64,000 nt of DNA from NCBI GenBank assembly GCA_050944475.1, contig JBMNRD010000002.1, forward strand, positions 62,001 through 126,000, given 5' to 3'. Every line of letters begins with the position of its first letter. Position 1 is the stretch's first letter. The notes beneath the pieces were generated by a model. It was not told where the DNA came from. It was given only the letters and a program-made list of their open reading frames with translations, and did not search any database. The stretch comes from RGIG5612 sp050944475 (GTDB lineage: Bacteria > Bacillota > Clostridia > Lachnospirales > Lachnospiraceae). Below are positions 1-8,421 of the stretch, one piece after another. The translations under genes were made by a program, and so were the position numbers.

Positions 1-236
1 ATTTTATTGAAGAGGAGGATTCCTTCGTAATCCTTACACCTCCTGAAAACTTCAGCGAGGTCAGGTCAGGCCTTGAATCCGACAATACACCCATGATGGA
101 TGCTGATATAATTATGCTTCCCCAAAATTATGTGGAATTGACAAGCGAAGATGATATTAAGAACCTGAATCGTATCCTTGACCTGCTTGACGAGGATGAT
201 GATGTTCAGGAGGTTTTCCACAACCGGGACGAGTAG
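1..236 (+). CDS. yebC: YebC/PmpR family regulator, 3' end only
   Basis: The frame is open from the window edge to a TAG at 234-236 and encodes about 77 C-terminal residues. The reading contains the segment ending PQNYVELTSEDD followed by a leucine/aspartate-rich helix and an acidic tail, which is how YebC/TACO1-family proteins end. Members bind DNA or act on ribosome function, and the name here rests on the tail alone. The next gene starts 7 bases after the stop, so the two are probably cotranscribed. The 5' part lies outside the window. Confidence 0.8.
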   Translation, partial: FIEEEDSFVILTPPENFSEVRSGLESDNTPMMDADIIMLPQNYVELTSEDDIKNLNRILDLLDEDDDVQEVFHNRDE

Positions 237-243
237 GGAGCAA

Positions 244-1623
244 ATGTCTGATAAGCATATTATTGTGGGCGTGGAAAAACATTCCATTGCCCACAAACTA
301 CATATTAAAAGCGGTGACAGACTTGTAAAAATAAACGGCAGGGGGATTGCCGACATTTTTGATTATCGTTTTCTGATTGCCGATGAATATCTGTCTATTG
401 AAATAGAGAAGAAAAACGGGCGTATCAAAATTTTTGATATCGAAAAGGACTATGAGGAGGATTTGGGAATGACTTTTGAATCCTCGCTTATGGACGATTA
501 TAAGTCATGCCGTAATAAATGTATTTTTTGCTTTATTGACCAGATGCCGCCGGGAATGAGAGAAACACTCTATTTCAAAGATGATGATTCGAGACTTTCA
601 TTTCTGCAGGGTAATTATATTACTCTTACCAATATGAGCGAGGGTGATATTGACAGAATAATTGATTACCATATGGAGCCGGTAAATATTTCGGTACATA
701 CGACAGACGCAGGATTAAGGTGCACCATGCTGAATAACCGGTTTGCCGGAGAAGTTTTGAAATATATTGACCGGCTGTACGACGCCGGCATAATGATGAA
801 TGCCCAGATTGTGCTTTGCAAGGGAATAAATGACGGTGAACATTTGGAAAAGACCGTAAGGGACCTGATGAAATATGCTCCGATTATGCAAAGCGTCTCG
901 GTTGTGCCGGTGGGGTTGACTAAATACAGGGACGGCCTTACACAGCTTGAGCCGATAGAAAAAAATGATGCCACCGGCGTCTTAAGGCTTATTGAGGACT
1001 TACAAAGGGAAGCCGTTGAGGAATTCGGACTGCATTTTATTCATGCAAGCGATGAATTCTATATCCTAGGGCAAAAGCCGTTTCCTGAAGAAGGGCGTTA
1101 CGACGGATACCCTCAACTCGAAAACGGGGTTGGGATGTTGAGGCTTCTGAAAGACGAATTTCTTAATAGCCTTGAAGCGGCAAGGAATGAAAAACCTGAC
1201 TGCCTGGCAAGAAGAGTCAGCGTTGCCACGGGAGTTCTCGCGGCGCCTTTTTTAGAAGAGCTTGCTGACGCATTCACGAAAAGTTTCGGCGGAGAAATAA
1301 ATATATATCCGATAAAAAATGACTTTTTCGGTGAAAGCATAACCGTGTCCGGCCTTATCTGCGGCTGTGACCTGATAAGACAGTTGAAGGGGAGGGACTT
1401 AGGAGACGAGCTTTTGATCCCTGTAAACATGTTGAGAAGCGGCGAGGAGTATTTCCTTGATGACATTACGGTTGCACAGGCCGGGGAAACGCTGAATACA
1501 GATATTACCGTTGTTCCTTTTTCCGGCGAATGTCTTTTCAGGGCATTTGCCGGAAAGGTTAATGAAAAAATCGGGAGACAGATATATGAGCAAACCCATT
1601 GTTGCAATTGTAGGCAGGCCTAA
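244..1623 (+). CDS. DUF512 protein with PDZ-like N-terminus and radical-SAM-like cysteines
   Basis: This 459-residue protein begins at ATG 244 behind a GGAG at 237-240; the frame extends further upstream into yebC, but that start would overlap it. The first ~70 residues resemble a PDZ domain. They are followed by CRNKCIFCFIDQ, a Cys-x3-Cys-x2-Cys cluster of radical SAM type. The C-terminal half contains the VATGVLAAPF and FFGESITVSGL segments typical of DUF512. The function of the family is unknown. It is often found directly before der in Clostridia, as here, where its last 38 bases overlap der. The cysteine cluster suggests an Fe-S enzyme, but that is inference. Confidence 0.9.
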   Translation: MSDKHIIVGVEKHSIAHKLHIKSGDRLVKINGRGIADIFDYRFLIADEYLSIEIEKKNGRIKIFDIEKDYEEDLGMTFESSLMDDYKSCRNKCIFCFIDQMPPGMRETLYFKDDDSRLSFLQGNYITLTNMSEGDIDRIIDYHMEPVNISVHTTDAGLRCTMLNNRFAGEVLKYIDRLYDAGIMMNAQIVLCKGINDGEHLEKTVRDLMKYAPIMQSVSVVPVGLTKYRDGLTQLEPIEKNDATGVLRLIEDLQREAVEEFGLHFIHASDEFYILGQKPFPEEGRYDGYPQLENGVGMLRLLKDEFLNSLEAARNEKPDCLARRVSVATGVLAAPFLEELADAFTKSFGGEINIYPIKNDFFGESITVSGLICGCDLIRQLKGRDLGDELLIPVNMLRSGEEYFLDDITVAQAGETLNTDITVVPFSGECLFRAFAGKVNEKIGRQIYEQTHCCNCRQA

Positions 1624-2914
1624 TGTCGGCAAATCTACACTATTCAATGCCCTGGCAGGGGAAAAAATTTCAATTGTGAATGACCTGCCGGGAGTTACAA
1701 GGGATAGAATATATGCGGATGCATCCTGGCTTGATATGGATTTTACCGTAATCGATACAGGAGGCATTGAACCTGACAGTGATGATATAATACTTTCGCA
1801 GATGCGCTCTCAGGCGCAAACGGCAATAGATACAGCCGATGTAATTATTTTTCTCACGGACGTGCGGCAGGGTCTTGTTGACGATGATGACAAGGTTGCC
1901 GACATGCTCAGACGCAGCGGCAAGCCGGTCGTTTTAGCTGTCAATAAGGTGGATAATCCTGTTAAACAGGAAGTTGATGTATATGAATTTTACAACCTCG
2001 GTCTGGGGAATCCGTATGGTATTTCAGCTTCCAATAAGCTGGGTCTTGGCGAGCTGCTTGATGAGGTCGCAAGCCACTTTGACAAGAAGGCAATGGAAGA
2101 GGAGGACGACGGACGGCCCAAGATTGCCGTTGTCGGCAAACCTAATGTCGGCAAATCTTCTATGGTGAATGCTTTTGTCGGTGAAAACAGGGTGATTGTC
2201 TCTGACATTCCCGGAACAACAAGGGATGCTGTCGACACTGTTGTCACAAGGGGGAACAGGGAATACGTTTTTATCGATACCGCCGGATTACGCAGAAAAA
2301 ATAAAATCAAAGAAGAGCTGGAAAGATACAGCATAATACGTGCCGTAGCCGCCATAGAAAGGGCGGATGTGGTGATTCTGATAATTGATGCCACCGAGGG
2401 TGTGACCGAACAGGACGCCAAAATTGCCGGTATTGCCCATGAAAGAGGCAAGGGCGTTATAATTGCCGTTAATAAATGGGATGCCGTTGAAAAAGACGAC
2501 AAGACAATTTACAGGTTCACCGAAAAAGTCAGGAGCGTACTGAGCTATATGCCGTACGCCAGATTGCTTTTCGTATCGGTAAAAACCGGACAGAGGCTTG
2601 AAAAACTATTTGAACTGATTGATGTTGTCGTGCAAAACCAGACTCTCAGAATACCTACCGGGGTTGTCAATGAAATAATTTCCGAAGCCGCAGCTATTAA
2701 TCAGCCGCCGTCGGATAAAGGAAAACGACTGAAAATTTTATATTCAACGCAGGTTTCGGTCAAGCCGCCTTCGTTTGTTATTTTTGTTAATGACAAGAAG
2801 CTGATGCATTTTTCGTATCTGCGCTATCTTGAGAATAAAATACGTGAAGCCTTTGGTTTCGAGGGCACACCGATTAGATTTTTTATAAGAGAAAGAAGTG
2901 AGAAAAATCGATGA
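1586..2914 (+). CDS. der: Ribosome assembly GTPase Der
   Basis: Der (EngA) is a GTPase with two tandem G domains and a C-terminal KH-like domain, needed for maturation of the 50S subunit. Both G1 motifs are visible (GRPNVGKS near residue 9 and GKPNVGKSS in the middle), each followed by a DTxG switch II (DTGGIEPD, DTAGLRRK) and an NKxD motif (NKVD, NKWD). The 442-residue length is normal for the family. I chose ATG 1586 because GGGAGA lies just upstream and the protein then begins MSKPIVAIVGRPNVGKS; the frame opens earlier, but only inside the DUF512 gene. It overlaps DUF512 by 38 bases and plsY by 4. Confidence 0.97.
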   Translation: MSKPIVAIVGRPNVGKSTLFNALAGEKISIVNDLPGVTRDRIYADASWLDMDFTVIDTGGIEPDSDDIILSQMRSQAQTAIDTADVIIFLTDVRQGLVDDDDKVADMLRRSGKPVVLAVNKVDNPVKQEVDVYEFYNLGLGNPYGISASNKLGLGELLDEVASHFDKKAMEEEDDGRPKIAVVGKPNVGKSSMVNAFVGENRVIVSDIPGTTRDAVDTVVTRGNREYVFIDTAGLRRKNKIKEELERYSIIRAVAAIERADVVILIIDATEGVTEQDAKIAGIAHERGKGVIIAVNKWDAVEKDDKTIYRFTEKVRSVLSYMPYARLLFVSVKTGQRLEKLFELIDVVVQNQTLRIPTGVVNEIISEAAAINQPPSDKGKRLKILYSTQVSVKPPSFVIFVNDKKLMHFSYLRYLENKIREAFGFEGTPIRFFIRERSEKNR

Positions 2915-3615
2915 TTTACAGACTGATTTGTTTAGCTTGCCTGATTGCGGGATATTTTTTCGGCAGCGTGCATACCACCCATTTTATCTGCAAGGCAATG
3001 AATGTTGATATCAGAAAAGAAGGGAGCGGGAATTTGGGCGCGACCAATACCTTCCGCATTCTTGGCGTAAAGCCCGGACTGATTGCTTTTTTCGGTGATA
3101 TGATCAAGGTTTTCGTAGCGGTGGGAATTTGCTATTTTGTGATTATAAACAGGCTAAACCTTCCAATTGACAGGATTGCGCTGACACTCTATGTCGGATT
3201 GGGAACAGTGCTTGGTCACAATTTCCCGTTCTACTTAGGCTTCAAAGGCGGCAAAGGAGTAGCCGCGTCAGCCGCCGCTCTTATTGCGCTTCTTGACTGG
3301 AGAATTATTGTAATCGGCTTCATTGTGTTTTTCGGCCTTACAATCATCACCCGTTATGTTTCATTGGGCTCCATGAGCCTTCTTGTTACAGAGCTGATTG
3401 TATTTATTCTTTTTACTCAAATCGGACTCATTGATGTAACTGACGGCTGGCTTACTGATTGTTATGTGATACTTGTCATCATGACGGCGCTTTGCATTTT
3501 TCAGCACAGAGAAAACATTATGCGTTTGATTAGCGGCACAGAAAACAAATTTTATGCCAAATCAAAAAAAGAACTTGATGAGGAACAACAGGCGAAGGAC
3601 AGACACCGGCATTAA
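2911..3615 (+). CDS. plsY: Acyl-phosphate glycerol-3-phosphate acyltransferase PlsY
   Basis: PlsY is an integral membrane enzyme that transfers the acyl group of acyl phosphate to glycerol-3-phosphate, the first step of phospholipid synthesis. The protein (234 residues) shows the three conserved motifs: the loop GSGNLGATNTFR, the segment GHNFPFYLGFKGGKGVA, and a C-terminal region ending QHRENI, with hydrophobic helices between them. Its ATG overlaps the der stop codon (ATGA), so translation is probably coupled. The neighbour gpsA makes glycerol-3-phosphate, the PlsY substrate, so the pairing is functional. The last ~25 residues are charged and variable. Confidence 0.97.
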   Translation: MIYRLICLACLIAGYFFGSVHTTHFICKAMNVDIRKEGSGNLGATNTFRILGVKPGLIAFFGDMIKVFVAVGICYFVIINRLNLPIDRIALTLYVGLGTVLGHNFPFYLGFKGGKGVAASAAALIALLDWRIIVIGFIVFFGLTIITRYVSLGSMSLLVTELIVFILFTQIGLIDVTDGWLTDCYVILVIMTALCIFQHRENIMRLISGTENKFYAKSKKELDEEQQAKDRHRH

Positions 3616-3632
3616 AAAAACAGGAGAGGATA

Positions 3633-4625
3633 ATGGCTGAAACAACGATTTTAGGAGCAGGAAGCTGGGCTCTCGGTCTGGGAATACTGCTTGCCGACAA
3701 CGGACACGAAGTAACCGTCTGGAGTGCCGTTGAGGATGAGATAAGAATTCTTGAAAAAGATAGGGAAAACCCGAAATTTCTTCCCGGCATAAGACTTCCT
3801 GAAAGCATAAAGCTTACCCTTGACATCGCAGAGGCTGCAAGAGGCGGCCGGGATGTTATAGTACTCGCAGTTGCATCTAAATTTACCCGCGCAACCGCAT
3901 CGCGGTTAAAGGGACTAATCAATCCCGGTCAAGTAATTGTAACCGTGGCAAAGGGACTTGAGGAGAACACTCTTTTTACATTAAGAGAAGTTATTCTTCA
4001 GGAACTCCCGGAAAGCGATGTATATGTCCTTTCCGGACCCTCCCACGCCGAGGAAGTATCCAGAAGGTTGCCTACCCTTGTAACCATAGCAGGGGAAGAT
4101 GAAGAGGTTGCAAAAAAGTTGCAGGACATTTTTTCCAGCACTGTTTTTCGTGTTTATACAAGCACCGACTGGTTGGGCGTAGAAATCGGAGGCGCCTTGA
4201 AAAACGTCATAGCGCTTGCTGCCGGCATTTCCGACGGTCTCGGATACGGGGACAATGCAAAGGCCGCTCTTATTACCCGCGGAATCAGGGAAATGTCACG
4301 TCTGGCTGAGGAGATGGGCGCAAATTATGAAACCTTAAACGGTCTTAGCGGCTTGGGAGATCTTATTGTAACCTGCTCAAGCATACACAGCCGGAACAGA
4401 AGGGCGGGAATCCTGCTGGGGCAGGGCAAGAGCACAGAGGAGGCCATAGCGGAAGTAAACATGGTTGTCGAAGGGATCGTATCCGCAAAAGCCGCAATGG
4501 AGCTGGCAACACGGCATAAAGTAGAAATGCCTATAATTGAGGCGGTAAACAAAGTCCTCTTTGAGGGAATGGATCCGCGGCAGGCGGTAAATGACCTGAT
4601 GACAAGGGAATATATCAGTGAATGA
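3633..4625 (+). CDS. gpsA: NAD(P)H-dependent glycerol-3-phosphate dehydrogenase
   Basis: GpsA reduces dihydroxyacetone phosphate to glycerol-3-phosphate for membrane lipid synthesis. The 330-residue protein has an N-terminal Rossmann fold (LGAGSWALGLGILLADNGHE), the middle LSGPSHAEE segment and the catalytic lysine region GGALKNVIALAAGI, followed by GLSGLGDLIVTC and SRNRRAG, all family signatures. Family members usually read GAGSWGTALA at the nucleotide loop; here the stretch is GAGSWALGLG, a small deviation. An AGGAG sequence precedes the ATG. It lies 17 bases downstream of plsY and overlaps the next gene by 8 bases. Confidence 0.97.
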   Translation: MAETTILGAGSWALGLGILLADNGHEVTVWSAVEDEIRILEKDRENPKFLPGIRLPESIKLTLDIAEAARGGRDVIVLAVASKFTRATASRLKGLINPGQVIVTVAKGLEENTLFTLREVILQELPESDVYVLSGPSHAEEVSRRLPTLVTIAGEDEEVAKKLQDIFSSTVFRVYTSTDWLGVEIGGALKNVIALAAGISDGLGYGDNAKAALITRGIREMSRLAEEMGANYETLNGLSGLGDLIVTCSSIHSRNRRAGILLGQGKSTEEAIAEVNMVVEGIVSAKAAMELATRHKVEMPIIEAVNKVLFEGMDPRQAVNDLMTREYISE

Positions 4626-6078
4626 TTCTTTTTTTAAAATTGATGATATAACCTGGAATGACTTGGACATGGATGAGGTGTTTACAAAAATTGACACCTC
4701 CTCGTCTTCGGTAGGGCGAGAATATCTCATGTCATCACTGAAATCTCTTTCCTTTGACGAGGATTTTTTAAGGCTGCGCAGCAAAAGGAGCAATTGCCTT
4801 AATGATAACCCCGGACTGCTTAAGGATTTCGATAAGGTTTTTGCCGGCCTGGGATTCACGAAAAAAATATCTTTTTTAGATTATATCTTCAGGCTTAATG
4901 AGCTGCAAGCCGATGGAAACCTTAAGCACTATCTGATGATTGTGTTTCTTGTCGCCGCATTGGCCATGCTGTTTATTAAGCCGATTATCGGAATTATAGG
5001 GATTATAGTAATGTTTGCCGTGAATATCGGCTCGTATTTCGCCTTAAAGGGCAAAATAGAGGCTTACTTTATCTGCGTCAAGTATTTGGCCGCCATGGTG
5101 ATTGCAGCCCGTAAAATCGCAAATATGAAGCTTGCAGGGACACCGTTTGAAGTCTTGCGTGATGACCTGGTACGCCTTTCCGGCACCTTTGCCTCAGTAA
5201 AGCGCGGAAGCTGGCTTATAACCAACAGTGTATCCGGCTCTCTGACAGACGTGGTCATGGACTACCTTCGCATGCTTTTTCACATTGATTTAATCAAATT
5301 CAACAATATGCGCAAAACGGCAACGGACAATGCTGCTGCCGTCAGGGAGCTTTATAATGCTCTCGGGGAAATTCAGCTGAGCATGTGCATATGCCGTTAC
5401 AGACAATCCCTTAGTCTCCATTGCGTACCCTCCTTTGATAATAACAGGAAAGAGGTCAGATTTGACGATATATGTCATCCGCTAATCAGCAATCCCGTTT
5501 CCAACAGCATCGAATATACAAAAGCGCTTTTGCTGACCGGTTCCAACGCGTCGGGAAAATCAACTTTTCTAAAGAGCGTTGCAATAAATCAGATTTTTGC
5601 CCAGACAATATACACCTGCCTTGCCGCTCGGTACAATACATGCTTTTGCAAGGTTCTTACCTCCATGGCTTTGACCGACAATGTCATGGAAGGGGAGAGC
5701 TACTTTGTTGTGGAAATAAAGTCACTGAAGCGAATAATGGATGAACTCGGCGATGTTACCGTCATGTGTTTTGTCGATGAGGTATTGCGAGGAACAAACA
5801 CCCGTGAGAGAATAGCCGCATCAAGCGTAATATTAAGAGCACTGTCTTCGGCTGACTGCATCGTTTTTGCCGCAACCCATGATATCGAACTGACAAGACT
5901 GCTTGCCGGCGATATGAAGAATTACCATTTCACCGAAAAAATATCGGAAGGGCAGGTGAAATTTGACTATCTGCTCCGTGAAGGTCCGTCTGATTCAAGC
6001 AATGCGATTGCCCTGCTTGAAATGTATGGTTTCGAATCGGAAACAGTCGCAAAGGCAAGAGAGCTGGCAGATAAATAA
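4618..6078 (+). CDS. Membrane-anchored MutS-like ATPase
   Basis: This 486-residue protein carries the C-terminal ATPase domain of the MutS family: Walker A GSNASGKST near residues 308-316, Walker B MCFVDE near 383-388 with the following RGTNTRERIAAS, and the ATHD switch near 419. It lacks the mismatch-binding and connector domains of MutS, and instead has a hydrophobic stretch near residues 105-142 that could form two membrane helices. Such shortened MutS-like proteins occur across Firmicutes without a settled function; a mismatch-repair role is unlikely. The start is GTG 4618 with AAGGGA 8 bases upstream, overlapping the gpsA stop. Confidence 0.85.
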   Translation: MNDSFFKIDDITWNDLDMDEVFTKIDTSSSSVGREYLMSSLKSLSFDEDFLRLRSKRSNCLNDNPGLLKDFDKVFAGLGFTKKISFLDYIFRLNELQADGNLKHYLMIVFLVAALAMLFIKPIIGIIGIIVMFAVNIGSYFALKGKIEAYFICVKYLAAMVIAARKIANMKLAGTPFEVLRDDLVRLSGTFASVKRGSWLITNSVSGSLTDVVMDYLRMLFHIDLIKFNNMRKTATDNAAAVRELYNALGEIQLSMCICRYRQSLSLHCVPSFDNNRKEVRFDDICHPLISNPVSNSIEYTKALLLTGSNASGKSTFLKSVAINQIFAQTIYTCLAARYNTCFCKVLTSMALTDNVMEGESYFVVEIKSLKRIMDELGDVTVMCFVDEVLRGTNTRERIAASSVILRALSSADCIVFAATHDIELTRLLAGDMKNYHFTEKISEGQVKFDYLLREGPSDSSNAIALLEMYGFESETVAKARELADK

Positions 6079-6097
6079 TTCGGTTTCTTCAGAAAAT

Positions 6098-6137
6098 AAA
6101 GAGCCGCCGCACCAGGGGAAGGGTGCAGTGGCTCTTT
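6098..6137. terminator. Hairpin between convergent genes
   Basis: Arms AAAGAGCC and GGCTCTTT flank an inner pairing of GCACC with GGTGC, with a central mismatch. It sits between the ends of the MutS-like gene and the uracil permease gene, and both flanks are A/T rich, so it may serve both strands. Confidence 0.75.
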
Positions 6138-6167
6138 GTAAATTATAGAACACAACCTGAGACGGCT

Positions 6168-7499
6168 TTATTCTTTCCCTTTTTTGCGAAGAATCAGATT
6201 TACGATAATACCGAGAATAAGGGCGCCGGCAATAGAGGTAATTGTAACACTGCCGATTTTGAGCACCATTCCGCCGATACCGAAAATTAAGATGGTTGCC
6301 GCAGTGAAAAGATTCCTGTTATCGTTCAGGTCAACAGGCTGAAGCATCTTAAGGCCGCTTACGGCGATAAATCCGTAAAGCGTAACGCATACACCGCCCA
6401 TTACACAGCTCGGGATGGTGGCCAAAAAAGTTACAAACGGACCAAAGAATGAAGCAATGATGGCAATAATTGCGGTTGTAAAGATTGTTACAATTGAAGC
6501 ATTACCTGTAATTGCAACACAGCCGATGGATTCGCCATAGGTAGTATTCGGACAGCCTCCGAAGAAGGCGCCGACCATGGAGCCGACACCGTCTCCGAGA
6601 AGAGTCCTGTGAAGGCCGGGATCGCCTATGAGGTCTTTTTCGATAATTAAAGAAAGATTTTTGTGGTCTGCAATATGTTCGGCAAACACAACAAATGCCA
6701 CGGGTACATAAGCAACCGCGAGTACGGCAATATATGCTCCGCTTATTTCACTAAAGCCCTTGAAGGCGGTAAGGAAGGTGAAGTCGGGAATCCACTGCAT
6801 TGCGGCAAATTTCGAAAAATCAATAATCTGAAGCGCTGCATTTCCGGTTACGTTACCGATAATTGTAAAAATCAAGGCCGCGACATATCCGGCGCAGATA
6901 CCTATAATAAACGGGATGAGTTTCAGCATTTTTTTACCGAAAACGGAGCAGATGCACACAACAAACAATGTAATCAGAGCACAGATAAAGCGCGCCCATG
7001 AGTATACATCCATAACGAAGGTTCCGTCGGTCATGATTCCGCCCAGAGAGTCTGATACGGCATTTCCCGCAAGGGAAAGTCCGATAATGGCGACTGTGGG
7101 CCCGATAACCACAGGGGGCATAAGATAATTGATCCATTTAATTCCCGCAAACTTTACGACAATGGCTATAATAACATAAACCAGGCCGGCAAAGAAAGCG
7201 CCGATAATCAGACCAAGATATCCGACCTGAACGCTGACTGCGCCTCCGAAGGCTGCGAACATCGAACCTATGAAGGCGAAAGACGAGCCAAGGAAAACAG
7301 GGCTTCTGAATTTTGTAAACAAAAGATAAACCAAAGTTCCGACACCGGCTCCGAACAGGGCGGCCGACTGGCTCATGCCTTGTCCGATAATGGCCGGAAC
7401 GGCGATTGTTGCCGCAAGAATGGCAAGCAGCTGCTGGATTGCGAAAACAAGGGTTTTCCCAAAGCCCGGTTTATCCGCAACATTGTAGGCTAGTTTCAT
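6168..7499 (-). CDS. uraA: Uracil permease (NCS2 family)
   Basis: This is a 443-residue polytopic membrane protein of the nucleobase-cation symporter 2 family. Family signatures include the N-terminal QQLLAILAATIAVP segment, SSFAFIG, and the PNTTYGESIGC motif in the transport core, the version typical of uracil carriers rather than xanthine carriers. Most of the chain is hydrophobic, consistent with about 14 membrane segments. GGGAGG lies just upstream of the ATG. It follows pyrR by 72 bases on the same strand, matching the pyrR-pyrP order of B. subtilis, so its expression should follow the PyrR attenuator and fall when UMP is plentiful. Confidence 0.93.
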   Translation of the reverse strand: MKLAYNVADKPGFGKTLVFAIQQLLAILAATIAVPAIIGQGMSQSAALFGAGVGTLVYLLFTKFRSPVFLGSSFAFIGSMFAAFGGAVSVQVGYLGLIIGAFFAGLVYVIIAIVVKFAGIKWINYLMPPVVIGPTVAIIGLSLAGNAVSDSLGGIMTDGTFVMDVYSWARFICALITLFVVCICSVFGKKMLKLIPFIIGICAGYVAALIFTIIGNVTGNAALQIIDFSKFAAMQWIPDFTFLTAFKGFSEISGAYIAVLAVAYVPVAFVVFAEHIADHKNLSLIIEKDLIGDPGLHRTLLGDGVGSMVGAFFGGCPNTTYGESIGCVAITGNASIVTIFTTAIIAIIASFFGPFVTFLATIPSCVMGGVCVTLYGFIAVSGLKMLQPVDLNDNRNLFTAATILIFGIGGMVLKIGSVTITSIAGALILGIIVNLILRKKGKE

Positions 7500-7571
7500 G
7501 ATAGTATCCTCCCTTATTATGCACTCACGGGTGCAATTAATATTTATTTAATAAACGGCCGCAGCCGATTT

Positions 7572-8117
7572 TTAATTTATACTGAAAAGCTCCACGCAGA
7601 ATCTGTCATCATATGGCGGAATCTTTACGGAAACATACTCGTTTTTTGAAGTCGGTACATTCTTTCCGATATAGTCACCGCGAATGGGAAGCTCTCTGTG
7701 CCCACGGTCAATTAGCACGGCAAGTCCGATGCTTTTGGCACGGCCCACATTTTTCAAAGCGTCAAGAGCAGCTCTGACGGTGCGTCCGGTAAAAAGCACG
7801 TCATCCACGAGAATTACCGTTTTGCCTGTTATGTCAAAGGGGATGTCAGTGGCATTGAGCACGGGCTCGTCCGAATGACCGGAAAGATCATCGCGATAAA
7901 AAGTAATATCAAGGCTGCCGCAAGGCACCCTGACGCCCTCAATTGCTTCAATATTATCGGCAATGATTTCGGATAAGGGAACGCCGCGCCTTCTGATTCC
8001 GATGAGGCACAAATCGGCCGGACCGTTATTTCTCTCAAGGATTTCATGCGAAATCCGCTTGAGAGCCCTGTTTGCCGTAATATTATCCATTAATGTTGCC
8101 TTGTAACCCGTGTTCAT
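7572..8117 (-). CDS. pyrR: PyrR, pyrimidine operon attenuation protein
   Basis: PyrR binds pyr mRNA when UMP is high and promotes termination; most also have uracil phosphoribosyltransferase activity. The PRPP-binding motif VILVDDVLFTGRTVRAALD and the segment DITFYRDDLSG are clear, and the length of 181 residues is normal. I chose ATG 8117 because the resulting N-terminus aligns residue by residue with the known PyrR start. No Shine-Dalgarno sequence precedes it, however, because the T-tract of the attenuator terminator ends exactly at this ATG. A second in-frame ATG at 8090 has a CAAGG in front of it and could be the real start. The gene precedes the uracil permease. Confidence 0.95.
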   Translation of the reverse strand: MNTGYKATLMDNITANRALKRISHEILERNNGPADLCLIGIRRRGVPLSEIIADNIEAIEGVRVPCGSLDITFYRDDLSGHSDEPVLNATDIPFDITGKTVILVDDVLFTGRTVRAALDALKNVGRAKSIGLAVLIDRGHRELPIRGDYIGKNVPTSKNEYVSVKIPPYDDRFCVELFSIN

Positions 8118-8143
8118 AAAAAAACTGTGCACCGGATGCACAG
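8118..8143 (-). terminator. Attenuator terminator upstream of pyrR
   Basis: On the minus strand CTGTGCA pairs with TGCACAG around a 5-base loop and is followed by seven T residues that run directly into the pyrR ATG. The position between the PyrR-binding loop and pyrR fits an intrinsic terminator controlled by PyrR. Confidence 0.9.
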
Positions 8144-8184
8144 CACATAATATCAAACCCGGGAACAAAAGGTTAACTGATAAA

Positions 8185-8211
8185 ATCCTTGCCGGCATCT
8201 CTGTACCGTCC
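8185..8211 (-). promoter_or_regulatory. PyrR-binding loop (anti-antiterminator element)
   Basis: The minus strand reads GGTACAGAGATGCCGGCAAG, close to the known PyrR target with its CAGAGA loop closed by a GG/CC stem and followed by GCAAGGAT. It lies about 45 bases before the terminator hairpin. UMP-bound PyrR would stabilise this loop and favour termination. Confidence 0.8.
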
Positions 8212-8232
8212 TTTAAAGGTTTTATTTTGGAG

Positions 8233-8261
8233 ATAATAACACTATATATAGAAAAAGTAAA
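8233..8261 (-). promoter_or_regulatory. SigA-type promoter for pyrR-uraA
   Basis: The minus strand has TTTACT, a 17-base spacer and TATTAT. It lies just upstream of the PyrR-binding loop, as expected for a transcript that carries the attenuator. Confidence 0.65.
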
Positions 8262-8321
8262 GGACTTTTTTTACAACATATTGTAGATGGTTGTTTTTTG
8301 AGAAAAATGCAAAAATGTCCC

Positions 8322-8349
8322 TTGCAATATATACGCATAATGATATAAA
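8322..8349 (+). promoter_or_regulatory. Candidate SigA-type promoter for argR-recN
   Basis: TTGCAA and TATAAA are separated by 16 bases, about 70 bases before the argR start codon. The 304-base gap between pyrR and argR otherwise holds only the divergent pyrR control region and the element at 8357-8385. Confidence 0.5.
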
Positions 8350-8356
8350 GTATAGT

Positions 8357-8385
8357 AAATGAATATTATGTATAAAAAATGCATA
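8357..8385 (+). promoter_or_regulatory. Possible ARG box upstream of argR
   Basis: A perfect left half (ATGAAT followed by A/T) and an overlapping imperfect copy (TATAAAAAATGCAT) lie just downstream of the proposed argR promoter. Autoregulation by ArgR is known in the family, but the right half-sites here are weak, so this is tentative. Confidence 0.3.
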
Positions 8386-8421
8386 TCTGATCTGAATCAA
8401 TAAAACTTGGAGAGGGCTGCA

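Noticed and set aside
178..243. Longer N-terminus for the DUF512 protein
   Set aside because: It would overlap the end of yebC and has no ribosome binding site; GGAG lies right before ATG 244.
1113..1607. Minus-strand frame of 164 codons
   Set aside because: It is antisense to the DUF512 gene, with no recognisable family and no ribosome binding site.
7520..7535. Second PyrR attenuator between pyrR and uraA
   Set aside because: Only a 5-base stem (TGCAC/GTGCA) without a CAGAGA loop or a T-tract.
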